A stretch of 64,000 bases of DNA. It comes from Plantago ovata. Its lineage: Eukaryota; Streptophyta; Magnoliopsida; Lamiales; Plantaginaceae. Shown here piece after piece: positions 1 to 10,128 of this stretch; position 1 is the first letter of the stretch, and each line of letters opens with the position of its first letter. The DNA is taken from assembly GCA_028274465.1 (NCBI GenBank), contig CM051456.1, positions 80,152,753 to 80,216,752 on the forward strand, written 5' to 3'. The notes under the pieces are model-generated. The model had not been told where the DNA came from, did no database searches, and was given only the letters and a program-made list of their open reading frames with translations. The position numbers were made by a program, and so were the translations under genes.

Positions 1-184
1 CTTGTCAACTTCAATATATTTGCCCGGAAATCTTCGAATTTCAACCAAAACCTGTAAAATAAAATCTAAAGGGAAACGTGACACTATTCTAATAAAATGC
101 ATTAAAATATAGCTAAATTAACATAGAGGATAGCTAAAATAGGTGAAAAAGACTCGAATGAAAGTGTAAAATACACATTCATCA
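1..184 (-). repeat. LTR fragment (3' LTR of the minus-strand gypsy element)
   Basis: These bases match the last part of the LTR at 1034-2204 and of the solo LTR at 26715-27953 nearly base for base, ending in cattcatca. The rest of this LTR lies outside the window. Confidence 0.85.
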
Positions 185-889
185 CCTGCTGGTTCTCAAA
201 GGTCAGTCCATTGTAGAAGTGTTGGACAAGATCCGAAAGCTCAAAACCATGGTGAGGGCACTTGTTCATGAGGTCTTGGAACCTCTCAAACGCGGTGTAG
301 ATGGTCTCATCATAGTCTTGTTTGAACCCAGTGATTTGCGCCTTAAGCGCATTAGTCAAGGTGTGAGGGAAGTATTTCTCCATGAATGCTGAAAAATCCT
401 TTTCCCAAGTGTCCAACGAACCCGCCGGTAGAGAACTCAACCATGACTTGGCTCTGTCGCCAAGCCCCATAGAAAAAACCTTCATTCTCAACTCATCCGT
501 TGTTATTTCAGCTCCGGGTCGTGGGAGTTGGTTGACGAAATCATCGATATCGTGTAAGTACCCAATCACATATTCCCTTGCTAAGCCATAGAACCTCGAA
601 AGTTGTTGGAACGCGTGGTTTTTTATTTCCAGATCTCGAGTTGCAGACGAAAGAAAAATCGCTGGTCCCCTCATACGATCCTTGGTGGGTTGAACCATGC
701 TTTCAGTGGTTTAGCTTCTTCCATTCCGACGATTTCCTTAAAAAGACTGTGTAGAGATTCAGAGATATCGGTATCCTCTATTTCCTCTAGTTCACGTCGT
801 CGAAGTAGTCGCCTTCTTTGGTGGTAGACTCTGTCAATTTCAACAATTGGTTCAGCAACCGGTGTTCCCCTAGATCGTGTACTTCGCAT
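185..889 (-). pseudogene. Truncated, frameshifted gypsy gag
   Basis: Gag forms the virus-like particle that packages element RNA. The start codon is at 889-887. The first frame (to about 700) holds an arginine-rich N-terminus and an acidic stretch. A frameshift near 700 moves reading to a second frame with the retrotransposon gag domain (motifs LEIKNHAFQQLSRFYG, VFSMGLGDRAKSWL, HHGFELSDLVQHFYNGL). The protein closely resembles the gag at 24053-26377, so the two families are related. The C-terminal gag, zinc knuckle and protease are missing: gag reads straight into the LTR at 184. It is certainly non-functional. Confidence 0.8.
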
Positions 890-1012
890 ACACTATCTGT
901 AACAAGCTAAGAAAGGAGTATCAGAGAGATCAAATAGAAAAAATAAAAACTACTAAAACTAGGAATTGAATGCTGAAAATATATAAATGCTAAACAGAGA
1001 AAAGGAGTATAG

Positions 1013-1030
1013 TCCCCGGCAACGGCGCCA
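1013..1030 (-). other. Primer-binding site, tRNA-Asp type
   Basis: On the minus strand this reads TGGCGCCGTTGCCGGGGA, complementary to the 3' end of plant tRNA-Asp. It lies three bases inside the LTR that begins at 1034, the expected place for priming minus-strand cDNA. Confidence 0.85.
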
Positions 1031-1033
1031 ATT

Positions 1034-2204
1034 TGATGAACTGGAATTTGTCAGATTCAATTAATGAAATAAATTTGTTTTTTAGCCAAAGGCAATTCAC
1101 AACTACAACGAAAATCGTAGTGTAGCAGTAAAATAACCTCGAGTGTCGATCTCTAAGGACTATAACTAGCTTGATCTAATTTAACTTAAACTATAAAATC
1201 AACAGACGACTTAGCACAGGTTTTTCTTATCAAGATAATGGAAGTTAGTGAGAGTATGACCATTCAAAGCATAGCAGGCTAATAATCATGCATGAAGTAC
1301 CCGATCGTTTTGCATAGAGATCTAAGATCATGAATTGTCCAATGTGTTCCATTTTATTCAACACTACGAAGATAGAGGGCTTAGATAGATCAAAGAAATA
1401 AAGCAATAACTCAAAGTCTGATTCGCATTACCGCCATCATGAATAATTAATAACCCTTCGCTAAGAAATCACATATGATCACCAACGACAGATTTAGCTA
1501 TTCATAGATGTCATGCAATCAACATAAATCATAGCAAGATTGAATGAAAACATGTTGAAAGATATAAATATAAATAGAAAAATCTGAGATACAATGTTAC
1601 CGAAGGTTGTAAATCTCCGAAGGATCGCGATCTCACAAGCTCCAAATTGATAAGAAAAATTGTCTCCTATGCTAAGAATTTCCAGAACAGGCTCTGGAGA
1701 ACTCCTACCTAAAACTAATGAGAAAGGTATTGAAAAAAGGTCTGAGAAAGTATGAAAAAACGTAGAGAAACAGCAACTATATATAGAAGTTCGTCAAGCG
1801 TGGGGCGAGTCGCCCCACACACCGGGCGAACCGCCCCACATCCCGGGCGAATCGCCCGGGAGCTCTAGTCGGCGAGAGACGCGTTTTTGGATTTCTTTTC
1901 CTTTTCGGACTCGGTTTTTGCCTTCTAGTGACCTTTAAGCCTTCAAACTCGACCCCTAGACTTCAAATCCCATCCGGAATCTTCTAGATACTCCAAAAAT
2001 GTCCTCGGAACATCGATTCTTCGTTCTCTTCAATATAATTGCCCGGAAAACCACGGTTTTCACCTAAAACCTGTAAAATGCAAACTAAAGGGAAACGTGA
2101 CACTATTCTAATAAAATGCACTAAAATATAGCTAAATTAACATAGAGGATAGCAAAAATAGGTGAAAAAAGACTCGAATGAAGGTGTAAAATACACGTTC
2201 ATCA
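1034..2204 (-). repeat. Complete LTR (5' LTR of the minus-strand gypsy element), 1171 bp
   Basis: Begins TGATGAACTGG and ends ACGTTCATCA, with the same layout as the solo LTR at 26715-27953 (1239 bp). It contains a TATATATA stretch near 1780 and, just beside it, three GC-rich palindromes at 1801-1860 (8+1+8, 5+3+5 and 9+1+9). Family members differ in how many of these modules they hold. Confidence 0.85.
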
Positions 2205-2926
2205 GTTATGTCTTCATACTTCTTGATCTTTGATTCTTGGATTATGTTGAACTAATTCCTGTTTTCTAGGGTTACGATGTAGCCTAGTTATGAACATGTT
2301 TATTTGATTATTCGAAGTTAATTCATGGTTTTTCATGGTTGTTGAGTATTTTAATCTGTTCTTATTGCTTGTAATTGCGTGATCACCAATTGCATGATTC
2401 CAGGGTTTTAATTCAAGATGAGAGTTAATTCTGCCAATAGATTAAAGTACCGTAAAATACTGTGAGATAGAGATATCCATAGGTTTTATGCAATCGTGTA
2501 TAAGTTTCCTAGTGTTTATTGTGTTTTATTATGTATGTTAGAGGTTCGAGAGATGATAACTACATGATAGAAGAGGTTTATTAATTCTCGAGAGAGATTA
2601 GTGAATTAATTAGGGAAGCTTTATTGTCTGCAACTGGATTAACTGTGATTAACTGAAGAATATGAGAATGCATTTTATTAACTATGGTGAAATCGGAATC
2701 CCTAGATATTTTGTCTATTGATTTTATCAGAAGTTTATATTTGTAGTTCGTAGTATTTAATTAGTATAGAATTCCCAATTAATATTTTCCCAACTAATTT
2801 AGATCTTAGTTTAATATACGTTAGTACTTGTCAACAAATCAGTCCCTGTGGAGACGATACTCGATTTATCATTATATTACTTGTTGCGATATCGTACACT
2901 TGCGATTTTCTCCATCAAACTACAAA
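2205..2926 (+). repeat. Probable remnant of a gypsy LTR (3' portion)
   Basis: AT-rich, without coding potential. Its end (about 2843-2926) has the wording often found at the end of Athila/Tat-type LTRs in plants: 'gtccctgtggagacgata' followed by 'acttgcgattttctccatca'. The primer-binding site that should follow is missing, so this looks like a broken copy. The gypsy element at 1-2204 appears to have inserted at or next to its left side. Confidence 0.4.
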
Positions 2927-3678
2927 TAAAACTCATAGGTATTATTGTGTATTTACTTGATTCAGTAATGCGATAAACCAACAAGATACATCATGAATTC
3001 CTCATAGCAGAACATGAACACGTTGAATAGAAGAATAATCTATTTGAGCCCGCGTGACCCACCAGGTCCTCTATGATTCTTTCGAAAGTGTTTGTCAATA
3101 GCTTTGCCTTTCTGCCTTGAATCATGCACTCTATCATCACCTGGGTACCATTTGCAAATGGTCCCTCAGATCTGTCATCAGTGCTGACATCTTCACTTTC
3201 TGTGTTGTTGCATTTCATCTTTTCATCTTCACGCATGAAGTAGACCTTTGGTTATGTCTTGATCCACCCGGACCTGCAATGTTAGTAAATCTTAACTCTC
3301 CTAACATACTCTACAAGATGGTGTGCATTTGGGTACGTAATTTTAGAGTGCTGACTTCTTCCAAAGCTTTGTCTTGCTTTGACCTTACTTTTCTCATTTC
3401 TTTCTCAGGGGCTCGAAATTTCCCATGAGAGTGAGTCCCGGGTCCATCTTGGCCCTGTCCAATATGATGTGTTTCAAAATCAGAGTATGTTTGTTCAACA
3501 AATTTTCCTGAAACATGTTCCTACTAGAAAGATGAAATTACTTGCACATGCATGTAAAACAACAATCTCGATTTTACATACAGCGGAACAAAAATCAACT
3601 CCTCCTGTGTAACTTTCAAGGCTGACATTAACATGCATGGGATCCATTTTAGGGCTATCAATCACCATGGTTCATTAT
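2927..3678. other. Unidentified stretch with short open frames
   Basis: No family recognised. A minus-strand open frame at 3236-2991 (81 codons) has ordinary, non-repetitive composition (for example PFANGTQVMIECMIQGRKA), and another minus-strand stretch near 3655-3480 also reads without low complexity. This could be a fragment of a host gene exon on the minus strand, but no splice structure or domain can be defended. It is the only part of the window not clearly explained by a transposon. Confidence 0.3.
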
Positions 3679-5162
3679 TGTTAGGAAACTTGTAATTTTG
3701 ATGAGCAATTAACCATGCTAAAGTTAAGTAAAAGTCCAGTAACTAGTACTCTTAAGGTCCATAGGAATTTAGAATTTTAAGAACATTGTAAAAGAGGAAC
3801 GTTTGCTGAAGACTTAGTGTAGGTACTAGTTAGGTTCTTAAGGTTGCTAATGATGTACGTTGTTTTTATGAACAATCTATTGAAGATCTAGAACCGCTCA
3901 GAAAGTTGAAGATTCGAAGACTGAAGACTTAGACAAATTCTGAGAAAGGTATCTAGAAAGGCAAATGTTATCCTAGAAAGTGAGAAACTCAGCAACTCAG
4001 TATGCATAAGTGAAAATCTATATGAAAGAGTAGGTTGTGTTAACTTAAGCTAAGACTGATCACTTGCTGATAACAATTGTGACCTACTTGCTGAAGAGTA
4101 CTTGCATTTTGGCTCCAACGTTCATATGTGAAATTGTTTCAAAGAGCATTAAATGCAAAGTTAGCACCCGAAGAACATGAAGACAAAAAGACAAATGAAG
4201 AGCGCTGCTGATAGTACAAAAGCAAGATAGTGACATCTTAAGGTACAAGGCTTAGAATTTGAAATTCAAACGGCTCCCTTGAGACACTATAAATAGAGGA
4301 CATCAGGCCGAGTAGAAGGGCATGTCAACAACGTGATCAAACTCTCACTTGTGCTTTAAATACTCAAATCCTTCTCTACTCTTTACTGCCTATTGATCCG
4401 TTCCAAGACTTAATCTTGAAACAAAAGCTACTTGTGAAGAAGTAGAACATTAAAAGATAAGAAATTAGTTAAGTGTTCTTTCTTGTAAACAAGAACAAGT
4501 CTTGACACGAGAAACAACAAACTTGTTTATTGCAAAGTATTACAAATTGAGTTTCTTTAGATTACTTGTTATAGATTAAAGTTACTGATAAACATCCTTA
4601 TTCAGGCGTGAAATTCAGGGGGAACTAATCAAGCATAGTTGTGCTGATTAAGTGTCCTAAGTTTGGTGGAGAGCAAGGTTACAGTTCTCTAGTTTAGGTT
4701 GGAAACAAGGCAGATGTGCTTTGGTTTCTGAGAACCATTAGTGATAGGATTTGTAAGGAACCTCATATCTTATCTTAGTGGATTCAGTCCTAGAAAGGAC
4801 AAAGTGGATCAGTTGAGGGATTACGCCACGCTCAGATACCACTATAAAAGTGTTTGTGTGATTTATATTTCTGTAGTTATTTTTCAGCAAGGTACTTTGT
4901 TTTACACTGTGTATCTGCTCAATTGTTGAAACTAGCTTTCTGACAAAAGCACTTACTGTAAAACACTTCCGCACTCTGTTTCTAAGTATCAACAAACTTG
5001 TCACTGAAAAGTAACAAGCACTTGTTGTGAAAGTTAAGTACCAGAAAACTCATTACTAAAAAGTAATAAGTACTTGCTGAGAAAGTTTTAGACGATGCAA
5101 AAGTTTTACATAATATTCACCACCACCCTCTAATCTTTACCTGTTGTCTAAAGGGACCAACA
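3679..5162 (+). repeat. 5' LTR of SIRE-A, 1484 bp
   Basis: Starts TGTTAGGAAACTTG and ends GGGACCAACA, directly before the primer site. The same start recurs at 33961 (plus) and, reversed, at 36595. It carries many TTGCTGA/TCAGCAA words. Confidence 0.88.
4288..4295 (+). promoter_or_regulatory. TATA box of the SIRE-A 5' LTR
   Basis: TATAAATA in the context cactataaatagagg, conserved at 34619-34626 and, on the minus strand, at 35934-35927 in the other two LTRs. Conservation in three copies supports it as the LTR promoter. Confidence 0.6.
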
Positions 5163-5164
5163 AG

Positions 5165-5176
5165 TGGTATCAGAGC
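5165..5176 (+). other. Primer-binding site of SIRE-A (initiator tRNA-Met)
   Basis: TGGTATCAGAGC, two bases after the LTR end. This is the standard primer site of plant copia elements. Confidence 0.88.
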
Positions 5177-5279
5177 TGGAGGTTCTATAACCTTCAGCAC
5201 TGCACCTAGATCCCCTTAGGTGCTTTCCGTAAATCACTTTCACTTGATCAGTTTGGTAGTTGTTTCCGTAAATCGCAGG

Positions 5280-5874
5280 ATGTCTTTAGGTGACTGGAAA
5301 ACTATGAGAAATGGAGAAATAACATGATGCTACATCTTGAGGCCATTAGTGATGAGATGGTGACTGTCATAAAAGATGGCCCACTCAAGATCACTAAAGT
5401 TGAGAGAAGTTTTCCTCATAAACCACAGATACTGCTGGAAAGGAAACTGTCTTAGGTGAACCGGTCGACACAATCATACCAAAACCAAGAGAGGAATGGA
5501 CTTATGATGAAGCCAAGAGATTCCGTCTTAATGGCCAAGCAAGAAACATCATTATTCGATCTACTCTAGACACCATACAGTGCAAACTATGGGGTGTCAA
5601 AACTGCTAAGGAAGCTTGGAAAATGGTTCAAGATCTTTGTGTTGGATCGGACAAAACCAAGGAAAACAAACTTGAAGTGCTAAAGTTGAAGTTTCAAAAC
5701 TTCAAACAAGGTGCTACTGAGTCACTGGAAGACTTGGATTTCAGGTTGACAACTCTTGTGAGTGAAATGGCTGCCCTAGGTGTTGGAAACTTCTATTCAG
5801 ATTCTGAGAAGGTGAAAACCATTATCAAAAGTTTGAATCAAGAATGGATCCACAGAACTTCTACTACAATCAAG
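5280..5874 (+). pseudogene. SIRE-A gag, 5' part
   Basis: Copia-type gag (UBN2-like region). Two frames must be joined to follow the protein: one with NNMMLHLEAISDEMV near 5310-5350 and one from about 5430 to 5874 with EEWTYDEAKRFRLNGQAR and VLKLKFQNFKQGATESLEDL. At least two frameshifts and a stop interrupt the N-terminal part. The reading continues at 32029 after Copia-1, whose target duplication (tcaag, 5870-5874 and 32024-32028) fits exactly into the frame. Confidence 0.8.
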
Positions 5875-6845
5875 TGATAGTGTATATGTCCTAGAGACAG
5901 TCCTTATTAAGGGCATGCAGCTCTTATAGAGAGCATAAATGTACTATTACACAGGTCAACGTAATATAATATATGTTTGTTGTTTGACTATTGAGTATCG
6001 CTTTCATATTTATATTACACCAGGCATGCAGCATGTCATATCTCTATTTCTGTCTGTATTGATATTAAACATGTCCCCTCGGATAGATGACCGATCACAC
6101 AGATAGTGGGAGCTATGTGAGTTATCATCTATCCCAAACTCTCCCTAGTCGAGGTTCATCTCGGATGTAGGGGTCTGAATGAACCAGCTGAGACTAGTAT
6201 GCGTGGAGGTTATACTTGTTGGAGCAAGTGTGAGCCGATCCCACGGCCACGGAACGGATTGATGGACAATCAAGAAACGTTCTCATAACTGCGAAGGATG
6301 ATTACCGAACAATGGAAGTACCCACCGGACACTCCCATCGATGTATATTCTACACCGAAGTGTCTATGGGAACCGGTAAGTTGTCGAAGTGATTCCAGTC
6401 GTCCTTTGGACTTACAGGACTTTATCATCACATTTGTTGCCGCATATCCTTGATGGACCCGTCGATGTCAGTTCTGAATAAGCAGTTGACCTAAGACACG
6501 ATCCAGGATTATGGCTACATACAAATGGGGATGATAAGTGTTTATGTGAAGGATTCATCTCTCATGTGTAGCACATGAGAGTACTGCTCATAGTCTTCAT
6601 AGTTGTGTTGGTAAAGTCACTGGCCAGTGCATCGATATATTATGATAGTCATAAGTATATCTTCGTAACCAAGCAACTCCCTAAGACGCCCGTGGATGTA
6701 TTATTGGGATAGACACATCATCGATCCTAGATGCATTCGAGTCAGTCAGATAAAGGGACGTTACCATCGCCGCGTTGGGCGCAACAGACTTCGCAACGAA
6801 AGGGTTTGCTTTGAGAAACCTCTCAAACGTCCTCATGTATTAATA

Positions 6846-6905
6846 GGCAAATATTAAACGTCGGAACATAAATTTACTAAATGTTGGAAATTTATTGTAA
6901 ATTAC
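6846..6905 (+). repeat. MULE 5' terminal inverted repeat
   Basis: Begins GGCAAATATTAAACGT. It aligns over about 60 bases with the reverse complement of 13646-13705 with scattered mismatches. Transposase is expected to bind here. Confidence 0.85.
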
Positions 6906-7106
6906 ATAAAATATCTATAAATTTATAATTTTATAAATTAACCCAATACTTTTAAAATCATCACAATTCCACCTTAAATAAATCAAGCCTCTAAATCAAT
7001 AACCTAATCAACATATTTCAATTCAACTTGAAGAACACACCAAGAGATATCATCAAACTCAAATCAAGGTTAGTTCTTTAATTTATTTTTTTTAAAAAGT
7101 ATATGG

Positions 7107-7220
7107 GTGGCGGAAAACCACCGCCGCCCATATTAAGGCCGAGCAGCCGCGGCTGCTCGGCAGGAAACGCAGGCCGCGCGGCCTGCTTTTCCGACCGAAC
7201 AGCAGGCCAGCGGCCTGCTG
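7107..7220. repeat. GC-rich palindrome cluster in the PMD 5' intron
   Basis: In an AT-rich surround lie a perfect 24-bp palindrome (7138-7161), a 7+4+7 palindrome (7169-7186) and a 9+3+9 palindrome (7200-7220, core GCAGGCCAGCGGCCTGC). A looser repeat lies at 7107-7130. A T-rich run and a (TA)n tract follow to 7295. The same core recurs at 13327-13351 near the other end of the MULE. The cluster probably lies in a 5'-UTR intron (donor near 7069 'caag|gttagt', acceptor at 7490 'tatttatag'). Confidence 0.75.
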
Positions 7221-7490
7221 TGTCTTTTTTTATTTTTTTTAATTGTTTTTTTAATTTTTTTAATTTTTTTTTGCTATATATATATATATATATCCAATTA
7301 CATCAAACTTCAACTTGTTATATTAATTGGTCTTCATATTTTATTGATGCACACATTTGATTTTCACTTATGATATATGTGTTTCTATTGTCCCCTTATA
7401 ATTTGATAATAAATTAATGACTTGTTGTATGTATACGTAGTTGTAGAGATATTGATTGTTCATTCTAATCTTACTTTGTTGTATTTATAG

Positions 7491-9804
7491 ATGGATAAGG
7501 GTGGAAAGAAAGGATATTGGGAAGATGTTGGTGTTGGACGCTTGCAAGGAAGGGTTGTTACTCAATCAAACCGTAAGCGTGCAGAAGAAGGACGTAGGCT
7601 TCCTGTTGAGGCCAAAGCAAGGGCTACGAGGGATGACATGGAGCAGGAAAGTGAGAGTACCCAAGTGCATGAATAGTCTGCACGTGCAACTGAGACCATG
7701 GTGGATAGTTCCGATGATGATGATACTTCGATATCTAGTGGTACACTTAAAGATATGGAGAGAGATGCATATCTTGATAACCTTCGCAGTAAAGGTAAAG
7801 GGATTAATCGCCATGAGATTGCTAGTGATGAGGAAGACGATGAAGAAACTTATGATAATTTGCAAGGTAATTCAATTTCTTGTGATTTTATCAGTTAATA
7901 TTGTTTAGGTTCTTCTTTTTAATTTTTACTTTATTTAGGGCCGAGAGAACATATTCATGGTGACATGGAGGGTAATGTGCATGGTAGCCCGATGAGTTTG
8001 GGAGTTGATGGAGGGCCAGTACTAAAGGAGTTATTGCCTTCGTTCAAACATCATATTGCATACCAAATATGGCATAAGGGGGAGGTCAGTCAATTTTATG
8101 TTTGTGAGACTTGAATTATTATGTTGGTCACATAATATTTAATATTGTTGTAACATGTTTTTTTTTTTTTATAGGTCCTTAGGTGCTTGCATTGTCATTC
8201 AAGACATGCAAGATCAAAGATTCTCTCTATCCCAGAAAAAGACGCAAATTATGATGTATTGACATGGTTGAAGGAAAATAGGCTATACCACCTGAAGGAC
8301 TGTATGTACAAGTCTATTGACCACGCTCTTATATCAGCTTTTGTTGAGAGATGGCAGCCTGAGACCAACTCCTTTCACATGCCATTCGGTGAGATGACCA
8401 TCACTTTACACGATGTATGGTATATTCTACAGATCCCCGTGACTGGTAAGCCTGTGATTTCTAGTCGCACGACTGAGGGTTTGATGACAGATATGGGACT
8501 TCTGCTGGAATTGCCTTTGGATGACACATTGGGAAGGGAACTTGGTTGGAAGCATGGTCGGTGTGGGTTTGATGAATTGGAGAAGCGCCTAAAACAGGGT
8601 AATTTGAACAACAACTCTGTATTTTCAACGTACTTGTTGTGGCTCCTTGGCACGACATTGTTCGTTGATAAGACAACCACTCTTGTCCACGCCGGTTTTC
8701 TAGAGTTTCTACATGAAAGTGATGGTGTTCAGAACTATGCATGGGGTGCAGCTACATTGGCCAACTTGTACAGACAACTCGGAGAGGCATCACGAGCTGG
8801 ATGCACCAACATTGCTAGTTGTCTCACACTTCTACAGGTTAGCGTCAGCGTCAGTGCTTTTTATCTAATGTTGTCGTTATAATACTTATTATTGAATTAA
8901 CATACAATGCATTAATTACAGGCTTGGATTTATGAATACTTCCCGCCTTTTCGTCCAAGGGGAAGAACAGATGTGGTAGATGATCCTTGGGCAAAAAGAT
9001 GGATACCGTCCCCAAACCGACTAGCTGAGCAGGAATCATTACTGAAGTCTATCCGTATTCAGTTGGACGAGTTGCGTGCCAACCAAGTAAGTTTCCTAGT
9101 TTACTTGAATTCTGACTTTAGTTCTGTTTGAATATTATCGTCAAATGTACAATTTTGTTTCGTACTCAGGTGAACTGGACACCATTTGGGGACAACCCTT
9201 CCCAGGAAGTTCCGATAACACTGTTTGAGGGTATTCTACATTGTCGGAGTTACACCAAGCCATATATGCCAGATCGTGTCATGAGACAGTTTGGATATGG
9301 ACAGTCTATTCCATTCACACCAATTCATCCAGTAAAAGTTGTGAGGACAGAGACACCACGTCAATACATTCTGGAACACCATGTCGATCGAACCATGTTT
9401 TTGAAATGGCGGAGCCACTTATGCAACCTATCACAGAGGTAACTATGACTACATGCAAATTTAAATGGTCTATTTAAAAATTTTCATTTGAAGACCATTA
9501 TGACTAACTATATGTATCTTAATCTTTCAGGTCTGTGAGGCTTAATACATTTCAAATTGAGAGTGATACTACTGATTACCTACTTTGGTATATTCCTAGG
9601 ACACATCCCAAGGTAAATAGAGAGGTTGTCAAGAATGCAGTTCAGGATAAGAATTATGAAGCGGAATTGCTTATGACTATCACGGATATGGTCGCCCCAT
9701 TCCATTCGCAGACCAATCCATCTCCCACTTATGATGACATGAAAAACCTTGTGCATCAACTGTCCCGTATGCTAGTCAAGAAGCCTCGTAGGATAGTTGA
9801 TTAG
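7491..9804 (+). CDS. Plant mobile domain (PMD) protein, six exons, one nonsense codon
   Basis: Exons read 7491-7866, 7939-8084, 8175-8837, 8922-9086, 9170-9438 and 9531-9804, all with GT-AG introns and consistent phase, giving 631 codons including the stop. The N-terminus is charged and acidic. The PMD fold runs from about residue 175 to 560 (motifs FVERWQPETNSFHMPFGEMT, LHDVWYILQIPVTGKP, AWIYEYFPPFRPRGR). This family includes MAIN/MAIL and the 'phosphatase 7 long form' annotations, and is known to be carried by plant transposons. An in-frame TAG at 7674-7676 (HE*SARATE) interrupts exon 1; the remaining frame is open. A later start at 7698 would avoid it. Its role in transposition is unknown. 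Confidence 0.82.
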
Positions 9805-10128
9805 GCACTACAATGACCGTGTCTTTTATGTTTTAGTTTAATTTGTGTTCCGTATACTCGAACCCTTTGACGTTTGTGTTTTTCTATGTGTTTGTTTTGG
9901 ACCTAAATTATTATTTTTTGGATGTTAGTTTATGTTTGTGAGACTTGAATTATTATTCTATGGGTGTTTCGAATGTTAGTTTGTGTTATTGCAATGCCAC
10001 TATTTTACAAAAACTAACCACAAAAATAAATAATGGGGATTCTAAATAATTAGGAAAATTGTATAAGATATTGCAATCATAAATCAGAAATGTGAAAAGC
10101 TATTCTATGAAAAACTAACAAGAATTCA

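Larger units (their letters stand above)
1..2204 (-). mobile_element. Deleted Athila-like Ty3/gypsy element, cut by window edge
   Basis: An LTR retrotransposon on the minus strand. A partial LTR (to 184), a short internal region (185-1033) holding only the first part of gag, and a full LTR (1034-2204) are seen. The LTR ends are TGATGAA and TTCATCA. The primer-binding site matches tRNA-Asp, as is known for Athila-type elements. Protease, RT, integrase and the polypurine tract are absent. The five bases after the right LTR are gttat; the matching duplication would lie left of the window. A solo LTR of the same family sits at 26715-27953. Confidence 0.85.
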
